Assembly (NCBI GenBank): GCA_018882785.1 | Contig: VERI01000001.1 | Coordinates: forward strand, 1 to 64,000 | From: Burkholderiaceae bacterium | GTDB taxonomy: Bacteria > Pseudomonadota > Gammaproteobacteria > Burkholderiales > Burkholderiaceae_A | Length of the DNA: 64,000 nucleotides | Direction: 5' to 3' | Shown here: positions 1 to 8,371 of the stretch, one piece after another | Layout: each line of letters starts with the position of its first letter | How positions within the stretch are numbered: the first letter of the stretch is position 1 | Program-made: the position numbers and the translations under genes | Notes under the pieces: model-generated | The model's database searches: none | What the model was told of the DNA's origin: nothing | Seen by the model: only the letters and a program-made list of their open reading frames with translations

Positions 1-1
1 T

Positions 2-127
2 GGCGACAACGTGAAGATCAAGGTGGCGTTGATTGCCCCGATCGCGATGGAGCAGGGCCTGCGGTTTGCGATTCGTGAGGGTGGCCGTACCGTCGGCGCC
101 GGCGTCGTCGCAAAAATTATTGAGTAA
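2..127 (+). CDS. tuf: Elongation factor Tu, C-terminal end (partial)
   Basis: The 41 codons before the TAA at 125-127 start [19 protein letters not shown] and end VVAKIIE, the nearly invariant tail (domain III) of EF-Tu, the GTPase that delivers aminoacyl-tRNA to the ribosome. The frame enters at base 2 and the rest of the gene lies outside the window. Its place just upstream of rpsJ fits the usual end of a str operon (rpsL-rpsG-fusA-tuf); those upstream genes are not visible here, so that is inference. Confidence 0.95.
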   Translation, partial: GDNVKIKVALIAPIAMEQGLRFAIREGGRTVGAGVVAKIIE

Positions 128-143
128 ATAGTGTTCCTTGGTT

Positions 144-171
144 CTGGCGGGCCCTTGAGGGAGCCCGTCAG
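144..171 (+). terminator. Stem-loop between tuf and rpsJ
   Basis: CTGGCGGGC (144-152) can pair with GCCCGTCAG (163-171) as a 9-bp stem with one G-T pair and a 10-base loop that can close further (CCTtgAGG). Only a weak T-rich tail (ATTTCG) follows. It could be a partial terminator that lowers flow from tuf into the ribosomal genes, or a processing site. I cannot tell which from sequence. Confidence 0.4.
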
Positions 172-198
172 ATTTCGCACCAGGCTGAATCCCTCCCG

Positions 199-218
199 TC
201 GTTCTTTATTCGTTCTTT
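199..218 (+). repeat. Tandem TCGTTCTTT repeat in rpsJ leader
   Basis: The 9-mer TCGTTCTTT occurs at 199-207 and again at 210-218, with an 11-base period, directly before the GGAG ribosome-binding site of rpsJ. The stretch is pyrimidine-rich and unpaired by eye. A role as a standby or S1-binding site in the leader is only a guess. Confidence 0.4.
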
Positions 219-231
219 GGAGTTGGTCACT

Positions 232-540
232 ATGCAGCAAAAGATTCGCATCCGGCTTAAGGCCTTTGACTACAAACTGATCGATCAGTCCGCCCAGGAA
301 ATCGTGGAGACGGCCAAGCGCACGGGCGCTGTGGTTCGCGGCCCGGTTCCGCTGCCGACGAATATTCGTCGCTTCGATCTGCTGCGTAGCCCGCACGTCA
401 ACAAGACCTCCCGCGACCAGCTCGAGCTGAGGACCCATCAGCGCCTGATGGACATCGTGGACCCGACCGATAAGACGGTCGACGCCCTGATGAAGCTTGA
501 TCTGCCTGCTGGCGTAGACGTCGAGATCAAACTGCAGTAA
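232..540 (+). CDS. rpsJ: 30S ribosomal protein S10
   Basis: The 102-residue product starting [19 protein letters not shown] is S10, a small-subunit head protein that also acts as NusE in transcription antitermination. The ORF track starts at 217, but the ATG at 232 lies 9 bases after a GGAG (219-222) and gives the family's usual length and N-terminus. The motif GPVPLPT is present. It opens the S10 gene cluster, but a 177-bp spacer with its own promoter separates it from rplC, so the two need not share one transcript. Confidence 0.98.
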   Translation: MQQKIRIRLKAFDYKLIDQSAQEIVETAKRTGAVVRGPVPLPTNIRRFDLLRSPHVNKTSRDQLELRTHQRLMDIVDPTDKTVDALMKLDLPAGVDVEIKLQ

Positions 541-551
541 ATATTATGTAA

Positions 552-588
552 ACCGTTCGCGTGTAGTCCAGAGGACCTCGCGACCGGT
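552..588 (+). promoter_or_regulatory. Long stem-loop after rpsJ
   Basis: ACCGTTCGCG (552-561) pairs with CGCGACCGGT (579-588) at 9 of 10 positions. Within the 17-base loop, AGTCC (565-569) can pair with GGACCT (573-578), giving one nearly continuous hairpin. No T-run follows, so it is not a standard intrinsic terminator. It could protect the rpsJ 3' end, mark a processing site or bind a ribosomal protein. Confidence 0.45.
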
Positions 589-616
589 GTTGGCCCGGAA
601 CCCGCGGCAGTCTCGC

Positions 617-646
617 TTGCGGGATCTAGGCAAAGCGCGTTAGAAT
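617..646 (+). promoter_or_regulatory. Promoter of the rplC operon
   Basis: TTGCGG (617-622), an 18-base spacer and TAGAAT (641-646) form a sigma70-like promoter in the rpsJ-rplC gap. The element is followed after four bases by GGCTTTCCC, an arrangement repeated at the rplN and fmdB promoters. Predicted transcription start is near 653, giving a leader of about 65 bases before rplC. Confidence 0.6.
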
Positions 647-652
647 TTAAGG

Positions 653-672
653 CTTTCCCGAATTCGGGAAAG
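653..672. promoter_or_regulatory. Perfect 20-bp palindrome at rplC transcript start
   Basis: CTTTCCCGAATTCGGGAAAG is identical to its own reverse complement over all 20 bases. It begins seven bases after the -10 box, so it sits at or just after the predicted start of transcription. As RNA it forms an 8-bp stem with an AAUU loop at the very 5' end of the mRNA; as DNA it could be an operator for a dimeric regulator. No neighbour encodes such a regulator. Confidence 0.6.
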
Positions 673-717
673 AGTGTGCATTAGCCCCGGCCAATCGAAG
701 TCGGGAACGGAGAAAAC

Positions 718-1380
718 ATGAGCCTTGGACTGCTCGGTCGCAAGGTTGGGATGACCCGTATTTTTACGGAAGAGGGCGAGACTGTGCCCGTGACCGTAAT
801 TGACGTGTCGAACAACCGCGTGGCCCAAATTAAATCTGCTGATACGGATGGCTATTGCGCCGTTCAGATCGCATTCGGCACCAAGCGTGCCGGCCGTGTG
901 ACCAAACCGCTGGCGGGCCATCTGGCTAAAGCCGGCGCCCAGGGTGCCTCGGTGCTAAAAGAATTTCCGGTCGGACAAGACCAGCTTGCCGCGCTCAAAC
1001 CCGGCGAGGTGGTCAATGCGGCCATCTTCGAAGTCGGCCAGAAAGTTGACGTCTCGGGCGTGACCCAGGGTAAAGGCTTTACCGGCACGATCAAACGCCA
1101 TAACTTTTCGTCCAACCGTGCCTCCCACGGTAACTCACGCTCCCACAACGTTCCTGGCTCCATCGGTATGGCGCAGGATCCAGGCCGTGTGTTTCCGGGC
1201 AAGCGGATGTCAGGACACGATGGCGTGCTCAATCGCACCGCCCAGAATCTGGAGATTGCTCGTGTAGACGCGGAGCGTTCACTGCTTCTGGTCAAAGGCG
1301 CTGTGCCCGGATCGAAGGGTGGCAACGTGGTGATTCGTCCCGCAGTGCGTTCCCCGATGAAATCGGCGAAGCAGGGTTAA
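718..1380 (+). CDS. rplC: 50S ribosomal protein L3
   Basis: The 220-residue product starts [20 protein letters not shown] and contains the L3 signature around [20 protein letters not shown], whose loop reaches towards the peptidyl transferase centre. It nucleates 23S rRNA assembly. The ATG at 718 follows a GGAG after a structured leader. It starts the second transcription unit of the S10 cluster and rplD follows after 11 bases. Length and domain are normal. Confidence 0.98.
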   Translation: MSLGLLGRKVGMTRIFTEEGETVPVTVIDVSNNRVAQIKSADTDGYCAVQIAFGTKRAGRVTKPLAGHLAKAGAQGASVLKEFPVGQDQLAALKPGEVVNAAIFEVGQKVDVSGVTQGKGFTGTIKRHNFSSNRASHGNSRSHNVPGSIGMAQDPGRVFPGKRMSGHDGVLNRTAQNLEIARVDAERSLLLVKGAVPGSKGGNVVIRPAVRSPMKSAKQG

Positions 1381-1391
1381 GGGGCGCGTAC

Positions 1392-2012
1392 ATGGAACTC
1401 AAACTTCTCAATGAAGCTGGCCAGGCCTCCGGCAGCGTTCAAGCAAACGACACGATTTTTAACCGCGATTTCAACGAGCCGCTGATTCACCAGGTGGTGG
1501 TCGCCTATCAGGCGAACGCTCGTAGCGCGAACAGCAAGCAGAAAGATCGCTCCGAGATCAACAAGTCCACCAAAAAACCCTGGCGCCAAAAAGGCACGGG
1601 CCGTGCCCGTGCTGGCCGTGCCTCCAGTCCGCTGTGGCGTGGTGGTGGCAAGATCTTCCCCAATTCGCCTGATCAAAACTACTCCCACAAGGTCAACAAG
1701 AAGATGTATCGCGCAGGCGTGCGATCGATTCTGTCTCAGCTTGCCCGCGAGGGCCGTCTGGCGATTGTGGAGAAATTCGAAGTAGAAGCCCCCAAGACCA
1801 AATTGGTGGCCTCAAAATTGAAGCAGATGGGCCTGGAGTCTGTGCTTCTAATCACCGACTCGTTCGACGAGAAACTTCACCTCGCCTCGCGCAACCTGCA
1901 AAGCATTGCGATTGTCGAGCCGGAGTACGCAGATCCCGTTTCACTGGTGTATTTCGATCGTGTGTTATTGACGCGCGGCGCGCTGGCCAAAGTAGAGGAG
2001 ATGCTGTCATGA
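1392..2012 (+). CDS. rplD: 50S ribosomal protein L4
   Basis: The 206-residue product has the L4 core motif [20 protein letters not shown], which forms the extended loop lining the exit tunnel. In enterobacteria L4 also represses the S10 operon by acting on its leader; whether it does so here is unknown, but the structured leader upstream of rplC would be the obvious target. Its stop overlaps the rplW start by four bases (ATGA), implying coupled translation. Confidence 0.98.
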   Translation: MELKLLNEAGQASGSVQANDTIFNRDFNEPLIHQVVVAYQANARSANSKQKDRSEINKSTKKPWRQKGTGRARAGRASSPLWRGGGKIFPNSPDQNYSHKVNKKMYRAGVRSILSQLAREGRLAIVEKFEVEAPKTKLVASKLKQMGLESVLLITDSFDEKLHLASRNLQSIAIVEPEYADPVSLVYFDRVLLTRGALAKVEEMLS

Positions 2013-2308
2013 ATCAAGAGCGTCTCATGAAGGTGCTGCTTGCACCGATCGTTTCTGAAAAGAGCACCGCCATGGGTGAGCGTCACAATCAGGTGGCCTT
2101 CCGTGTGCTACAGGATGCGACGAAGCCCGAGATCAAGGCGGCCGTTGAAATGATGTTTAAGGTACAGGTTAAATCCGTGTCGGTGCTGAACGCGAAAGGC
2201 AAAGCCAAGCGTTTCGGCCGCACCGAAGGCCGCCGGCGTAATGTCCGCAAGGCCTATGTATCACTTGCACCCGGCCAGGAAATCAACTTTGGTGGGGAGG
2301 CTGCCTAA
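2009..2308 (+). CDS. rplW: 50S ribosomal protein L23
   Basis: The 99-residue product starts [20 protein letters not shown], the L23 N-terminus. It lies at the tunnel exit and docks trigger factor and SRP. The ATG at 2009 overlaps the rplD stop and has a GAGGAG purine tract upstream. A second ATG at 2027 would give MKVLLAPIV, but the coupled first start is preferred. The next gene, rplB, begins two bases after the stop. Confidence 0.97.
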   Translation: MNQERLMKVLLAPIVSEKSTAMGERHNQVAFRVLQDATKPEIKAAVEMMFKVQVKSVSVLNAKGKAKRFGRTEGRRRNVRKAYVSLAPGQEINFGGEAA

Positions 2309-2310
2309 TC

Positions 2311-3141
2311 ATGCCCGTCGTCAAACTTAAACCGACTTCGCCCGGCCGTCGTGCCGTCGTGCGCGTGGTCAGCCCGAATCTGTATAAGGGCCGTCCGCAC
2401 CAGGCCCTGGTCGAGGCACAGAGCAAGACTGCCGGCCGTAATAACAACGGCCATATCACCAATCGTCATCGCGGTGGCGGCCATAAGCAGCACTACCGGA
2501 TTATCGATTTCCGTCGTAACAAAGACGGTATCGCAGCCAAGGTGGAGCGGATCGAATACGATCCTAACCGCAGTGCACATATTGCGTTGCTCTGCTATGC
2601 AGATGGTGAGCGTCGCTACATCATTGCGCCGAAAGGCATCGTGGTGGGCCAGAGCCTGATGAGTGGTGCGGAAGCGCCGATTCGTCCCGGAAATGCACTC
2701 CCCCTCCGAAACATCCCGGTGGGCTCCACGATTCATTGCATTGAGATGATGCCGGGTAAGGGCGCCCAACTCGCACGCTCGGCAGGCGGCTCCGCGCAGC
2801 TGTTGGCCCGCGAGGGGTCATATGCCCAGGTCCGTCTGCGCTCCGGTGAGATTCGCCGTGTCCACATTGAGTGCCGCGCCACCATTGGCGAGGTTGGTAA
2901 TGAAGAGCACAACCTGCGTCAGTTCGGCAAAGCCGGGGCCATTCGTTGGCGTGGAATTCGTCCGACCGTCCGCGGTGTGGCGATGAACCCGATCGACCAT
3001 CCGCATGGAGGTGGTGAGGGCCGTACAGGCGAGGCCCGTGTGCCGGTGAGCCCCTGGGGCACGCCGACCAAGGGCTTTAAGACACGTCGCAATAAGCGTA
3101 CGACCTCCATGATCGTGACCAGCCGTCACAAGCGCAAATAA
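2311..3141 (+). CDS. rplB: 50S ribosomal protein L2
   Basis: The 276-residue product is full-length L2, needed for subunit joining and peptidyl transferase activity. It shows [18 protein letters not shown] near residue 40 and the conserved [14 protein letters not shown] loop near residue 225, including the histidine long implicated in function. A strong GGGGAGG lies within the end of rplW. There are no unusual features. Confidence 0.99.
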   Translation: MPVVKLKPTSPGRRAVVRVVSPNLYKGRPHQALVEAQSKTAGRNNNGHITNRHRGGGHKQHYRIIDFRRNKDGIAAKVERIEYDPNRSAHIALLCYADGERRYIIAPKGIVVGQSLMSGAEAPIRPGNALPLRNIPVGSTIHCIEMMPGKGAQLARSAGGSAQLLAREGSYAQVRLRSGEIRRVHIECRATIGEVGNEEHNLRQFGKAGAIRWRGIRPTVRGVAMNPIDHPHGGGEGRTGEARVPVSPWGTPTKGFKTRRNKRTTSMIVTSRHKRK

Positions 3142-3163
3142 GCGGTAGAAAAGGGTAACTGCT

Positions 3164-3442
3164 ATGTCTCGTTCCACTAAAAAAGGCCCGTTTGTTGATG
3201 ACCATCTGCTGAAGAAAGTAGAAAAGTCAGTATCGACGAGCGACAAACGTCCGATTAAAACCTGGTCCCGCCGCTCCACAATTCTTCCTGAGTTTGTGGG
3301 CCTGACGATCGCCGTGCACAACGGCAAGCAGCATGTGCCGGTCTACGTCACAGACAACATGGTCGGACACAAGCTGGGCGAGTTTGCCCTCACCCGCACC
3401 TTCAAGGGACATGCGGCCGACAAAAAGGCCGTGAAGAAGTAA
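3164..3442 (+). CDS. rpsS: 30S ribosomal protein S19
   Basis: The 92-residue product starts [20 protein letters not shown] and contains the S19 signature [20 protein letters not shown]. It binds the 16S rRNA head with S13. The start follows an AAGGG tract. It sits in the invariant position between rplB and rplV. Confidence 0.98.
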   Translation: MSRSTKKGPFVDDHLLKKVEKSVSTSDKRPIKTWSRRSTILPEFVGLTIAVHNGKQHVPVYVTDNMVGHKLGEFALTRTFKGHAADKKAVKK

Positions 3443-3454
3443 AGGATAAACACT

Positions 3455-3790
3455 ATGGCAACTGAAACCCGTGCAGTTCTCCGAGGTGTTCGCCTCTCCG
3501 CCCAGAAAGGCAGATTGGTGGCGGACATGATCCGGGGAAAGCCTGTTGAGCAGGCACTGAACACCCTGACCTTTACGCCCAAGAAGGCGGCGGTCATTGT
3601 CAAGAAGGTACTGGAGTCGGCAATTGCTAATGCCGAGCACAATGATGGCGCAGACATTGACGAGCTCAAGGTTAAAACCATCACGGTAGAGCAGGGCACA
3701 AAACTGCGCCGTTTCGATGCGCGCGCGAAGGGCCGTGGTGTACGGATTGAGAAGCCGAGCTGCCACATCTCCATCGTTGTAGGAAATTAA
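3455..3790 (+). CDS. rplV: 50S ribosomal protein L22
   Basis: The 111-residue product includes [20 protein letters not shown] and the C-terminal beta-hairpin region [20 protein letters not shown], which lines the exit tunnel; changes in that hairpin cause macrolide resistance in other species. I see no obvious deletion in it here. AAAGGA precedes the ATG. Confidence 0.98.
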   Translation: MATETRAVLRGVRLSAQKGRLVADMIRGKPVEQALNTLTFTPKKAAVIVKKVLESAIANAEHNDGADIDELKVKTITVEQGTKLRRFDARAKGRGVRIEKPSCHISIVVGN

Positions 3791-3821
3791 TTCGACCGCG
3801 CGACAGAACACAAGGAACACT

Positions 3822-4661
3822 ATGGGTCAGAAAATTCATCCCACCGGCTTTCGGCTTGCGGTCTCCCGCAATTGGGCCTCCCGCTGGTTTGCCAACCACC
3901 GCGACTTTGGTCGTATGCTCAACGAAGACATTAAAGTCCGGGAATTTTTGCGTGGCCGCCTCCGGTCTGCCGCCGTGGGACGGGTCTTGATTGAGCGTCC
4001 TGCCAAGAATGCGCGGATTACGATTTACAGCGCCCGTCCAGGGGTGGTGATTGGCAAGAAAGGCGAGGACATCGAGAACCTGAAGTCTCAGCTCGCCGGC
4101 ATGATGGGCGTGCCCGTGCATGTCAACATCGAGGAAATTCGTAAACCCGAGATCGATGCTCAGCTGATTGCCGATGGCATTGCCCAGCAGCTGGAAAAAC
4201 GAATCATGTTCCGTCGCGCCATGAAGCGCGCCATGCAGAATGCGATGCGGCTGGGCGCCCAGGGCATCAAGATCATGAGCTCCGGACGTCTGAACGGCAT
4301 CGAAATTGCGCGTACCGAGTGGTACCGCGAAGGCCGCGTGCCGCTCCACACCCTGCGTGCGGACATTGACTATGCAACCTCCGAGGCAAAGACCACCTAT
4401 GGCGTAATCGGCATCAAGGTATGGGTCTACAAGGGAGACACCTTGGGCCGCTCCGATGCCCCAGTTGTGGCTGAGCCAGAGATCAAAGAGCCGCGCGAGG
4501 AACGCAAGCCGCGCCGCGCGCCTGCTAAGAAAACCAAAGAGACCACCGCGAAGGACGTGGATGCACCTGCATCTGCAGCACCCGCGGCAGAGGTCAAGAA
4601 ACCTCCCGTCAAACGGGTTCGTAAGGCCCCGGCCCCTGCGGCCGAGAAGCCCGCATCCTAA
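3822..4661 (+). CDS. rpsC: 30S ribosomal protein S3, with long basic tail
   Basis: Residues 1 to about 215 are standard S3, including the KH domain with [19 protein letters not shown], part of the mRNA entry-tunnel helicase. The remaining 60 or so residues form a Lys/Pro/Ala-rich tail ([17 protein letters not shown] and [21 protein letters not shown]-like text) with no predicted fold. Such tails are known in betaproteobacterial S3 but vary in length. The ATG follows AAGGAA. The long antisense ORF at 3681-4847 is a shadow of this gene. Confidence 0.98.
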   Translation: MGQKIHPTGFRLAVSRNWASRWFANHRDFGRMLNEDIKVREFLRGRLRSAAVGRVLIERPAKNARITIYSARPGVVIGKKGEDIENLKSQLAGMMGVPVHVNIEEIRKPEIDAQLIADGIAQQLEKRIMFRRAMKRAMQNAMRLGAQGIKIMSSGRLNGIEIARTEWYREGRVPLHTLRADIDYATSEAKTTYGVIGIKVWVYKGDTLGRSDAPVVAEPEIKEPREERKPRRAPAKKTKETTAKDVDAPASAAPAAEVKKPPVKRVRKAPAPAAEKPAS

Positions 4662-4676
4662 TCCCGAGGCACAACC

Positions 4677-5093
4677 ATGCTGCAACCTGCACGTCGCAAA
4701 TATCGTAAAGAGCAAAAAGGCCGCAACACAGGCCTCGCCACCCGGGGCGCTGCCGTGTCCTTTGGTGAGTACGGCCTGAAGGCTACTGCGCGCGGCCGTA
4801 TCACCGCCCGCCAGATCGAGGCTGCCCGTCGGGCAATGACCCGCCACATCAAGCGTGGCGGTCGGATCTGGATCCGGATTTTTCCGGACAAGCCGATTTC
4901 CCAGAAACCTGCCGAGGTCCGGATGGGCAACGGTAAGGGCAATCCGGAGTACTACGTGGCTGAAATTCAGCCAGGTAAGGTGCTCTATGAAATGGATGGT
5001 GTCGATGAGGCGTTGGCCCGCGAGGCGTTTCGGCTAGCCGCTGCCAAGCTGCCTTTGGCCACCACCTTCGTGACGCGTCAGCCGGGTCGCTGA
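4677..5093 (+). CDS. rplP: 50S ribosomal protein L16
   Basis: The 138-residue product starts [20 protein letters not shown] and has the L16 motifs [19 protein letters not shown] and [14 protein letters not shown]. It organises tRNA binding at the A site of the large subunit. GAGG precedes the ATG, 15 bases after rpsC. Confidence 0.98.
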   Translation: MLQPARRKYRKEQKGRNTGLATRGAAVSFGEYGLKATARGRITARQIEAARRAMTRHIKRGGRIWIRIFPDKPISQKPAEVRMGNGKGNPEYYVAEIQPGKVLYEMDGVDEALAREAFRLAAAKLPLATTFVTRQPGR

Positions 5094-5117
5094 TCTGAAA
5101 GACGCTGGAGAGAAAAG

Positions 5118-5309
5118 ATGAACGTATCTGAACTACGATCCAAGGACGATGCCGCCCTGGCGAAGGAGCTCGAGGAGCTGCTGCGGGCGCACTTTAACCT
5201 GCGGATGCAGCACGCCACCCAGCAGCTGGCGAACACCGCCCAGCTGACCGCAGTCCGTCGGGACATTGCCCGGGTGAAGACCCTGATCCGTGAAAGGAAG
5301 GCCGCATGA
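5118..5309 (+). CDS. rpmC: 50S ribosomal protein L29
   Basis: The 63-residue product starts [20 protein letters not shown] and is the short two-helix protein L29 at the tunnel exit next to L23. The motif [16 protein letters not shown] matches the family. Its stop overlaps the rpsQ start (ATGA). Confidence 0.97.
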   Translation: MNVSELRSKDDAALAKELEELLRAHFNLRMQHATQQLANTAQLTAVRRDIARVKTLIRERKAA

Positions 5310-5581
5310 GCGCCGCAAACGAGAAATCAGTACCCAAGCGGACCCTCGTGGGCCGTGTGGTGAGCGACAAGATGAACAAGACCGTTACCGTGCTGGTTGA
5401 GCGTCGGGAACAGCATCCGCTGTACGGCAAGTTTGTAGCCAAGTCCCAGAAGTACCACGCCCATACGGCCGAGGGCGGCCTAAAGGTGGGTGACGTGGTC
5501 GAAATTGCTGAGACACGACCCATTTCGAAAACAAAGTCCTGGGCGGTGACCCGCCGTATTTCCGAGGCGGTCATTATCTGA
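5306..5581 (+). CDS. rpsQ: 30S ribosomal protein S17
   Basis: The 91-residue product contains [20 protein letters not shown] and HDVGD-like ([19 protein letters not shown]) text of the OB-fold S17, an early 16S rRNA binder. The start overlaps rpmC by four bases and has a GGAAGG ribosome-binding site. It is the last gene of the S10 unit here; a 216-bp spacer with a new promoter follows. Confidence 0.97.
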   Translation: MSAANEKSVPKRTLVGRVVSDKMNKTVTVLVERREQHPLYGKFVAKSQKYHAHTAEGGLKVGDVVEIAETRPISKTKSWAVTRRISEAVII

Positions 5582-5600
5582 CCAGGCTGGGCGGGCGGCC

Positions 5601-5630
5601 TTGTGGAAAACAAGGCTTTCCCGTTAGAAT
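5601..5630 (+). promoter_or_regulatory. Promoter of the rplN (spc) operon
   Basis: TTGTGG (5601-5606), an 18-base spacer and TAGAAT (5625-5630) form a sigma70-like promoter. GGCTTTTCG starts four bases after the -10 box, at the same offset as GGCTTTCCC at rplC. The 12-mer AAGGCTTTCCCG inside the spacer (5612-5623) is identical to bases 649-660 at rplC. Predicted start is near 5637, leaving a leader of about 160 bases. Confidence 0.6.
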
Positions 5631-5719
5631 AGAAGGCTTTTCGCAGTATCGCAGTACAAATGCAGCAGAGGTGGGGCCGGCGCTCGGAAGGTGTGCATCG
5701 GCCTTGTGTGTGTGATCAA

Positions 5720-5777
5720 CCCGATAACGGGACCAAGACTGATCGTCGGTCGCTCAGCAGTTGAGCAGTGTGACGAT
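5720..5777 (+). promoter_or_regulatory. Hairpins in the rplN leader
   Basis: CCCG-ATAA-CGGG (5720-5731) is a small tetraloop hairpin. Further down, ATCGTC (5742-5747) pairs with GACGAT (5772-5777), enclosing GCTCA (5752-5756) paired with TGAGC (5762-5766), with an internal loop on each side. The second structure ends 20 bases before the rplN ATG. Together they make a structured leader where a ribosomal protein might bind; the known S8 site of E. coli lies elsewhere (rplX-rplE), so this would be different. Confidence 0.45.
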
Positions 5778-5797
5778 TAAGTTGGGAAGAGACAATC

Positions 5798-6166
5798 ATG
5801 ATTCAGATGCAATCGCGTCTGGACGTCGCCGATAACACAGGCGCGCGTTCAGTCATGTGTATCAAGGTCCTTGGTGGATCCAAGCGTCGCTATGCCGGCG
5901 TTGGGGATGTCATCAAGGTGAGTATCAAAGATGCGGCCCCGCGTGGCCGGGTCAAAAAAGGCGAGATCTACAACGCCGTGGTGGTCCGCACCGCCAAGGG
6001 CGTGCGACGTCCAGACGGTTCATTGATCAAGTTCGATGGCAACGCGGCCGTGCTGCTCAATGCCAAGCTTGAGCCAATCGGCACTCGAATTTTTGGGCCC
6101 GTGACCCGTGAACTGCGCACAGAGCGCTTCATGAAGATCGTGTCTCTGGCGCCCGAGGTGATCTGA
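5798..6166 (+). CDS. rplN: 50S ribosomal protein L14
   Basis: The 122-residue product starts [20 protein letters not shown], a near-invariant L14 N-terminus, and ends [10 protein letters not shown]14 forms an intersubunit bridge and is the target of the silencing factor RsfS. A GGGAAG tract lies 13 bases upstream. It is the first gene of the spc unit; rplX follows after one base. Confidence 0.99.
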   Translation: MIQMQSRLDVADNTGARSVMCIKVLGGSKRRYAGVGDVIKVSIKDAAPRGRVKKGEIYNAVVVRTAKGVRRPDGSLIKFDGNAAVLLNAKLEPIGTRIFGPVTRELRTERFMKIVSLAPEVI

Positions 6167-6167
6167 T

Positions 6168-6494
6168 ATGGACAAGATTCGAAAAGGCGATGAGGTCATC
6201 GTCATCACTGGTAAAGATAAGGGCAAGCGCGGCATCGTGACGCGGCGCGTTGGACCTGAACATCTGTTGGTCGAGGGTGTGAACATGGTTAAAAAACATG
6301 TCCGCCCCAACCCGATGAAAAATACGACGGGCGGCATTGAGTCCAAGGCCATGCCGATCAATCAGTCGAATGTGGCGATTTTTAACGCAGCCACCCAGAA
6401 GGCTGATCGCGTTGGAACGAAGACTGAGGGCGAGAAAAAAGTTCGCATCTTCAGGTCCAACGGACAGCCTGTTCCTAATCCCAACGTGGCATAA
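6168..6494 (+). CDS. rplX: 50S ribosomal protein L24
   Basis: The 108-residue product starts [20 protein letters not shown], the KOW motif of L24, an assembly initiator protein near the tunnel exit. The start uses GAGGTGAT at the end of rplN as ribosome-binding site. Length is normal. Confidence 0.98.
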   Translation: MDKIRKGDEVIVITGKDKGKRGIVTRRVGPEHLLVEGVNMVKKHVRPNPMKNTTGGIESKAMPINQSNVAIFNAATQKADRVGTKTEGEKKVRIFRSNGQPVPNPNVA

Positions 6495-6509
6495 CGCAAA
6501 GGAACCACC

Positions 6510-7049
6510 ATGGCACGTTTGCATGCACATTACCGGGAGAAGATTGTTCCTGAGCTCAAGGCGAAGTTCGGCTACAAGAGCGTCATGGAAGTCCCCCGTC
6601 TGACAAAAATCACCCTGAACATGGGCCTTTCAGAAGCCGTTGCTGACAAAAAGATTGTCGAGCATGCGGTGGGCGATATGACCAAAATCGCAGGCCAAAA
6701 GCCTGTGGTGACCAAGGCCCGCAAGGCGATTGCAGGCTTCAAGATTCGCGAGGGCTATCCCATCGGCTGCATGGTCACGTTGCGTGGCGCCCGCATGTAC
6801 GAATTCTTGGATCGCTTCATCACGATCGCACTGCCGCGTGTCCGCGATTTCCGCGGCATCTCCGGCAAGGCATTTGATGGGCGGGGCAATTACAACATTG
6901 GCGTGAAAGAACAGATCATCTTTCCCGAGATCGAGTACGACAAGATCGATACCCTGCGTGGACTGAACATTAGCATCACCACCACGGCCAAGACCGACGA
7001 AGAAGCGAAGGCGCTGTTGACTGCCTTCCGCTTCCCATTCAGAAACTAA
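6510..7049 (+). CDS. rplE: 50S ribosomal protein L5
   Basis: The 179-residue product starts [20 protein letters not shown] and has the L5 motifs [17 protein letters not shown] and [20 protein letters not shown]. It binds 5S rRNA and contacts P-site tRNA. AAAGGA precedes the ATG. Confidence 0.98.
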   Translation: MARLHAHYREKIVPELKAKFGYKSVMEVPRLTKITLNMGLSEAVADKKIVEHAVGDMTKIAGQKPVVTKARKAIAGFKIREGYPIGCMVTLRGARMYEFLDRFITIALPRVRDFRGISGKAFDGRGNYNIGVKEQIIFPEIEYDKIDTLRGLNISITTTAKTDEEAKALLTAFRFPFRN

Positions 7050-7072
7050 TTCACGGACCACTGAGGAATCTC

Positions 7073-7378
7073 ATGGCAAAGCTGTCACTCATCAATCGCG
7101 AGAAAAAGCGCGAGATGCTGGTTAAGAAATATGCAGCCAAGCGCGCGTCGCTGCGGGCTGTTATTGCGGACCAGTCCAAATCTGAAGAAGAGCGCTACGA
7201 GGCGCGCCTGGCGTTGCAAAAGCTTCCCCGCAACGCCAACCCGACCCGTCTGCGTAATCGTTGTGAGCTAACGGGCCGTCCGCGCGGCACGTTCCGCATG
7301 TTTGGGCTTGCCCGGGCCAAGATCCGCGAGATCGCGTTCCGTGGCGAGGTGCCTGGCCTCACCAAGGCCAGCTGGTAA
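7073..7378 (+). CDS. rpsN: 30S ribosomal protein S14 (zinc-free form)
   Basis: The 101-residue product starts [20 protein letters not shown] and ends LTKASW. It is the long form of S14 without the CxxC zinc-ribbon pairs: only one Cys ([11 protein letters not shown]) is present. By contrast rpmJ in this cluster keeps its zinc ligands. GAGGA precedes the ATG. Confidence 0.98.
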   Translation: MAKLSLINREKKREMLVKKYAAKRASLRAVIADQSKSEEERYEARLALQKLPRNANPTRLRNRCELTGRPRGTFRMFGLARAKIREIAFRGEVPGLTKASW

Positions 7379-7393
7379 GAAGGGAATCAAGAT

Positions 7394-7789
7394 ATGAGCA
7401 TGAGTGATCCCATCGCCGATATGTTCACGCGTATTCGCAATGCGCAGCGGGTGGAAAAGCCCTCTGTTGCAATGCCGGCGTCAAAACTCAAAATCGCGAT
7501 CGCCTCGTTACTGAAAGACGAAGGCTACATCGAGAATTTCAACGTCAATCAGTCTGGTGCGAAGGCCGATCTGGAAATCGGCCTCAAGTACCACGCTGGC
7601 CGGCCAGTGATTGAGCGCATCGAACGCGTCAGCCGTCCTGGACTGCGGATCTATAAGAACCGCCATCAACTGCCGACGGTGATGAATGGCCTCGGCGTTG
7701 CGATTGTCTCCACACCCAAGGGCCTGATGACCGACCGCAAGGCCCGGGCAACCGGCGTGGGCGGCGAAGTCATCGGCATCGTTGCGTAA
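7394..7789 (+). CDS. rpsH: 30S ribosomal protein S8
   Basis: The 131-residue product starts [20 protein letters not shown] and ends [14 protein letters not shown]8 binds the central domain of 16S rRNA and, in E. coli, represses the spc operon. The alternative ATG at 7400 gives MSDPIADM; the AAGGGAA tract fits either start. Confidence 0.97.
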   Translation: MSMSDPIADMFTRIRNAQRVEKPSVAMPASKLKIAIASLLKDEGYIENFNVNQSGAKADLEIGLKYHAGRPVIERIERVSRPGLRIYKNRHQLPTVMNGLGVAIVSTPKGLMTDRKARATGVGGEVIGIVA

Positions 7790-7804
7790 GGGAGGAAGGC
7801 CAAC

Positions 7805-8338
7805 ATGTCACGTATTGCCAAATATCCCGTCGCACTGCCCTCAGGTACCGAGGCGACCATCTCCGCAGGCGCGATCACCGTCAAGGGTCCGCTGGGCTCG
7901 CTTACCCAGGCGCTGAAGGGCGATGTTGCAATCAAGCTGGAGAATAACCAGCTCACCTTCGCTGCCGCAGACAGTTCGCGTCACGCCAAGGCAATGAGCG
8001 GCACGATCCGTGCACTGGTTGCCAATATGGTCCAGGGCGTCTCCAAAGGATTTGAGCGCAAGCTGACCCTGGTGGGCGTGGGCTACCGTGCCCAGGCCCA
8101 GGGCGACGCCCTCAACCTGTCGCTTGGTTTCTCCCATCCGGTCGTCCACAAGATGCCGAAAGGCATCAAGGCGGAAACGCCGACACAGACCGATATCGTG
8201 ATCAAAGGCATTGACCGTCAGCAGGTCGGCCAGGTCGCCGCTGAAGTGCGTGCCTATCGTCCTCCCGAGCCCTATAAGGGTAAAGGTGTTCGATATGCCG
8301 ACGAGGTCGTGACCATCAAAGAGACCAAGAAGAAATAA
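7805..8338 (+). CDS. rplF: 50S ribosomal protein L6
   Basis: The 177-residue product starts [20 protein letters not shown] and contains the L6 C-terminal signature [20 protein letters not shown]. It lies near the factor-binding site of the large subunit. It has one of the strongest ribosome-binding sites in the cluster (GGAGGAAGG). Confidence 0.98.
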   Translation: MSRIAKYPVALPSGTEATISAGAITVKGPLGSLTQALKGDVAIKLENNQLTFAAADSSRHAKAMSGTIRALVANMVQGVSKGFERKLTLVGVGYRAQAQGDALNLSLGFSHPVVHKMPKGIKAETPTQTDIVIKGIDRQQVGQVAAEVRAYRPPEPYKGKGVRYADEVVTIKETKKK

Positions 8339-8371
8339 CCGGATAGATCAGAGCAGATCAGGAAACCGATC

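Noticed and set aside
864-1325. 153-residue antisense ORF opposite rplC
   Set aside because: Typical Ser/Pro/Trp-rich shadow frame with no independent start or motif.
3681-4847. 388-residue antisense ORF opposite rplV, rpsC and rplP
   Set aside because: It lies wholly opposite certain ribosomal genes and is Cys/Gly/His/Arg-rich, the mark of a reverse-frame shadow in GC-rich DNA.
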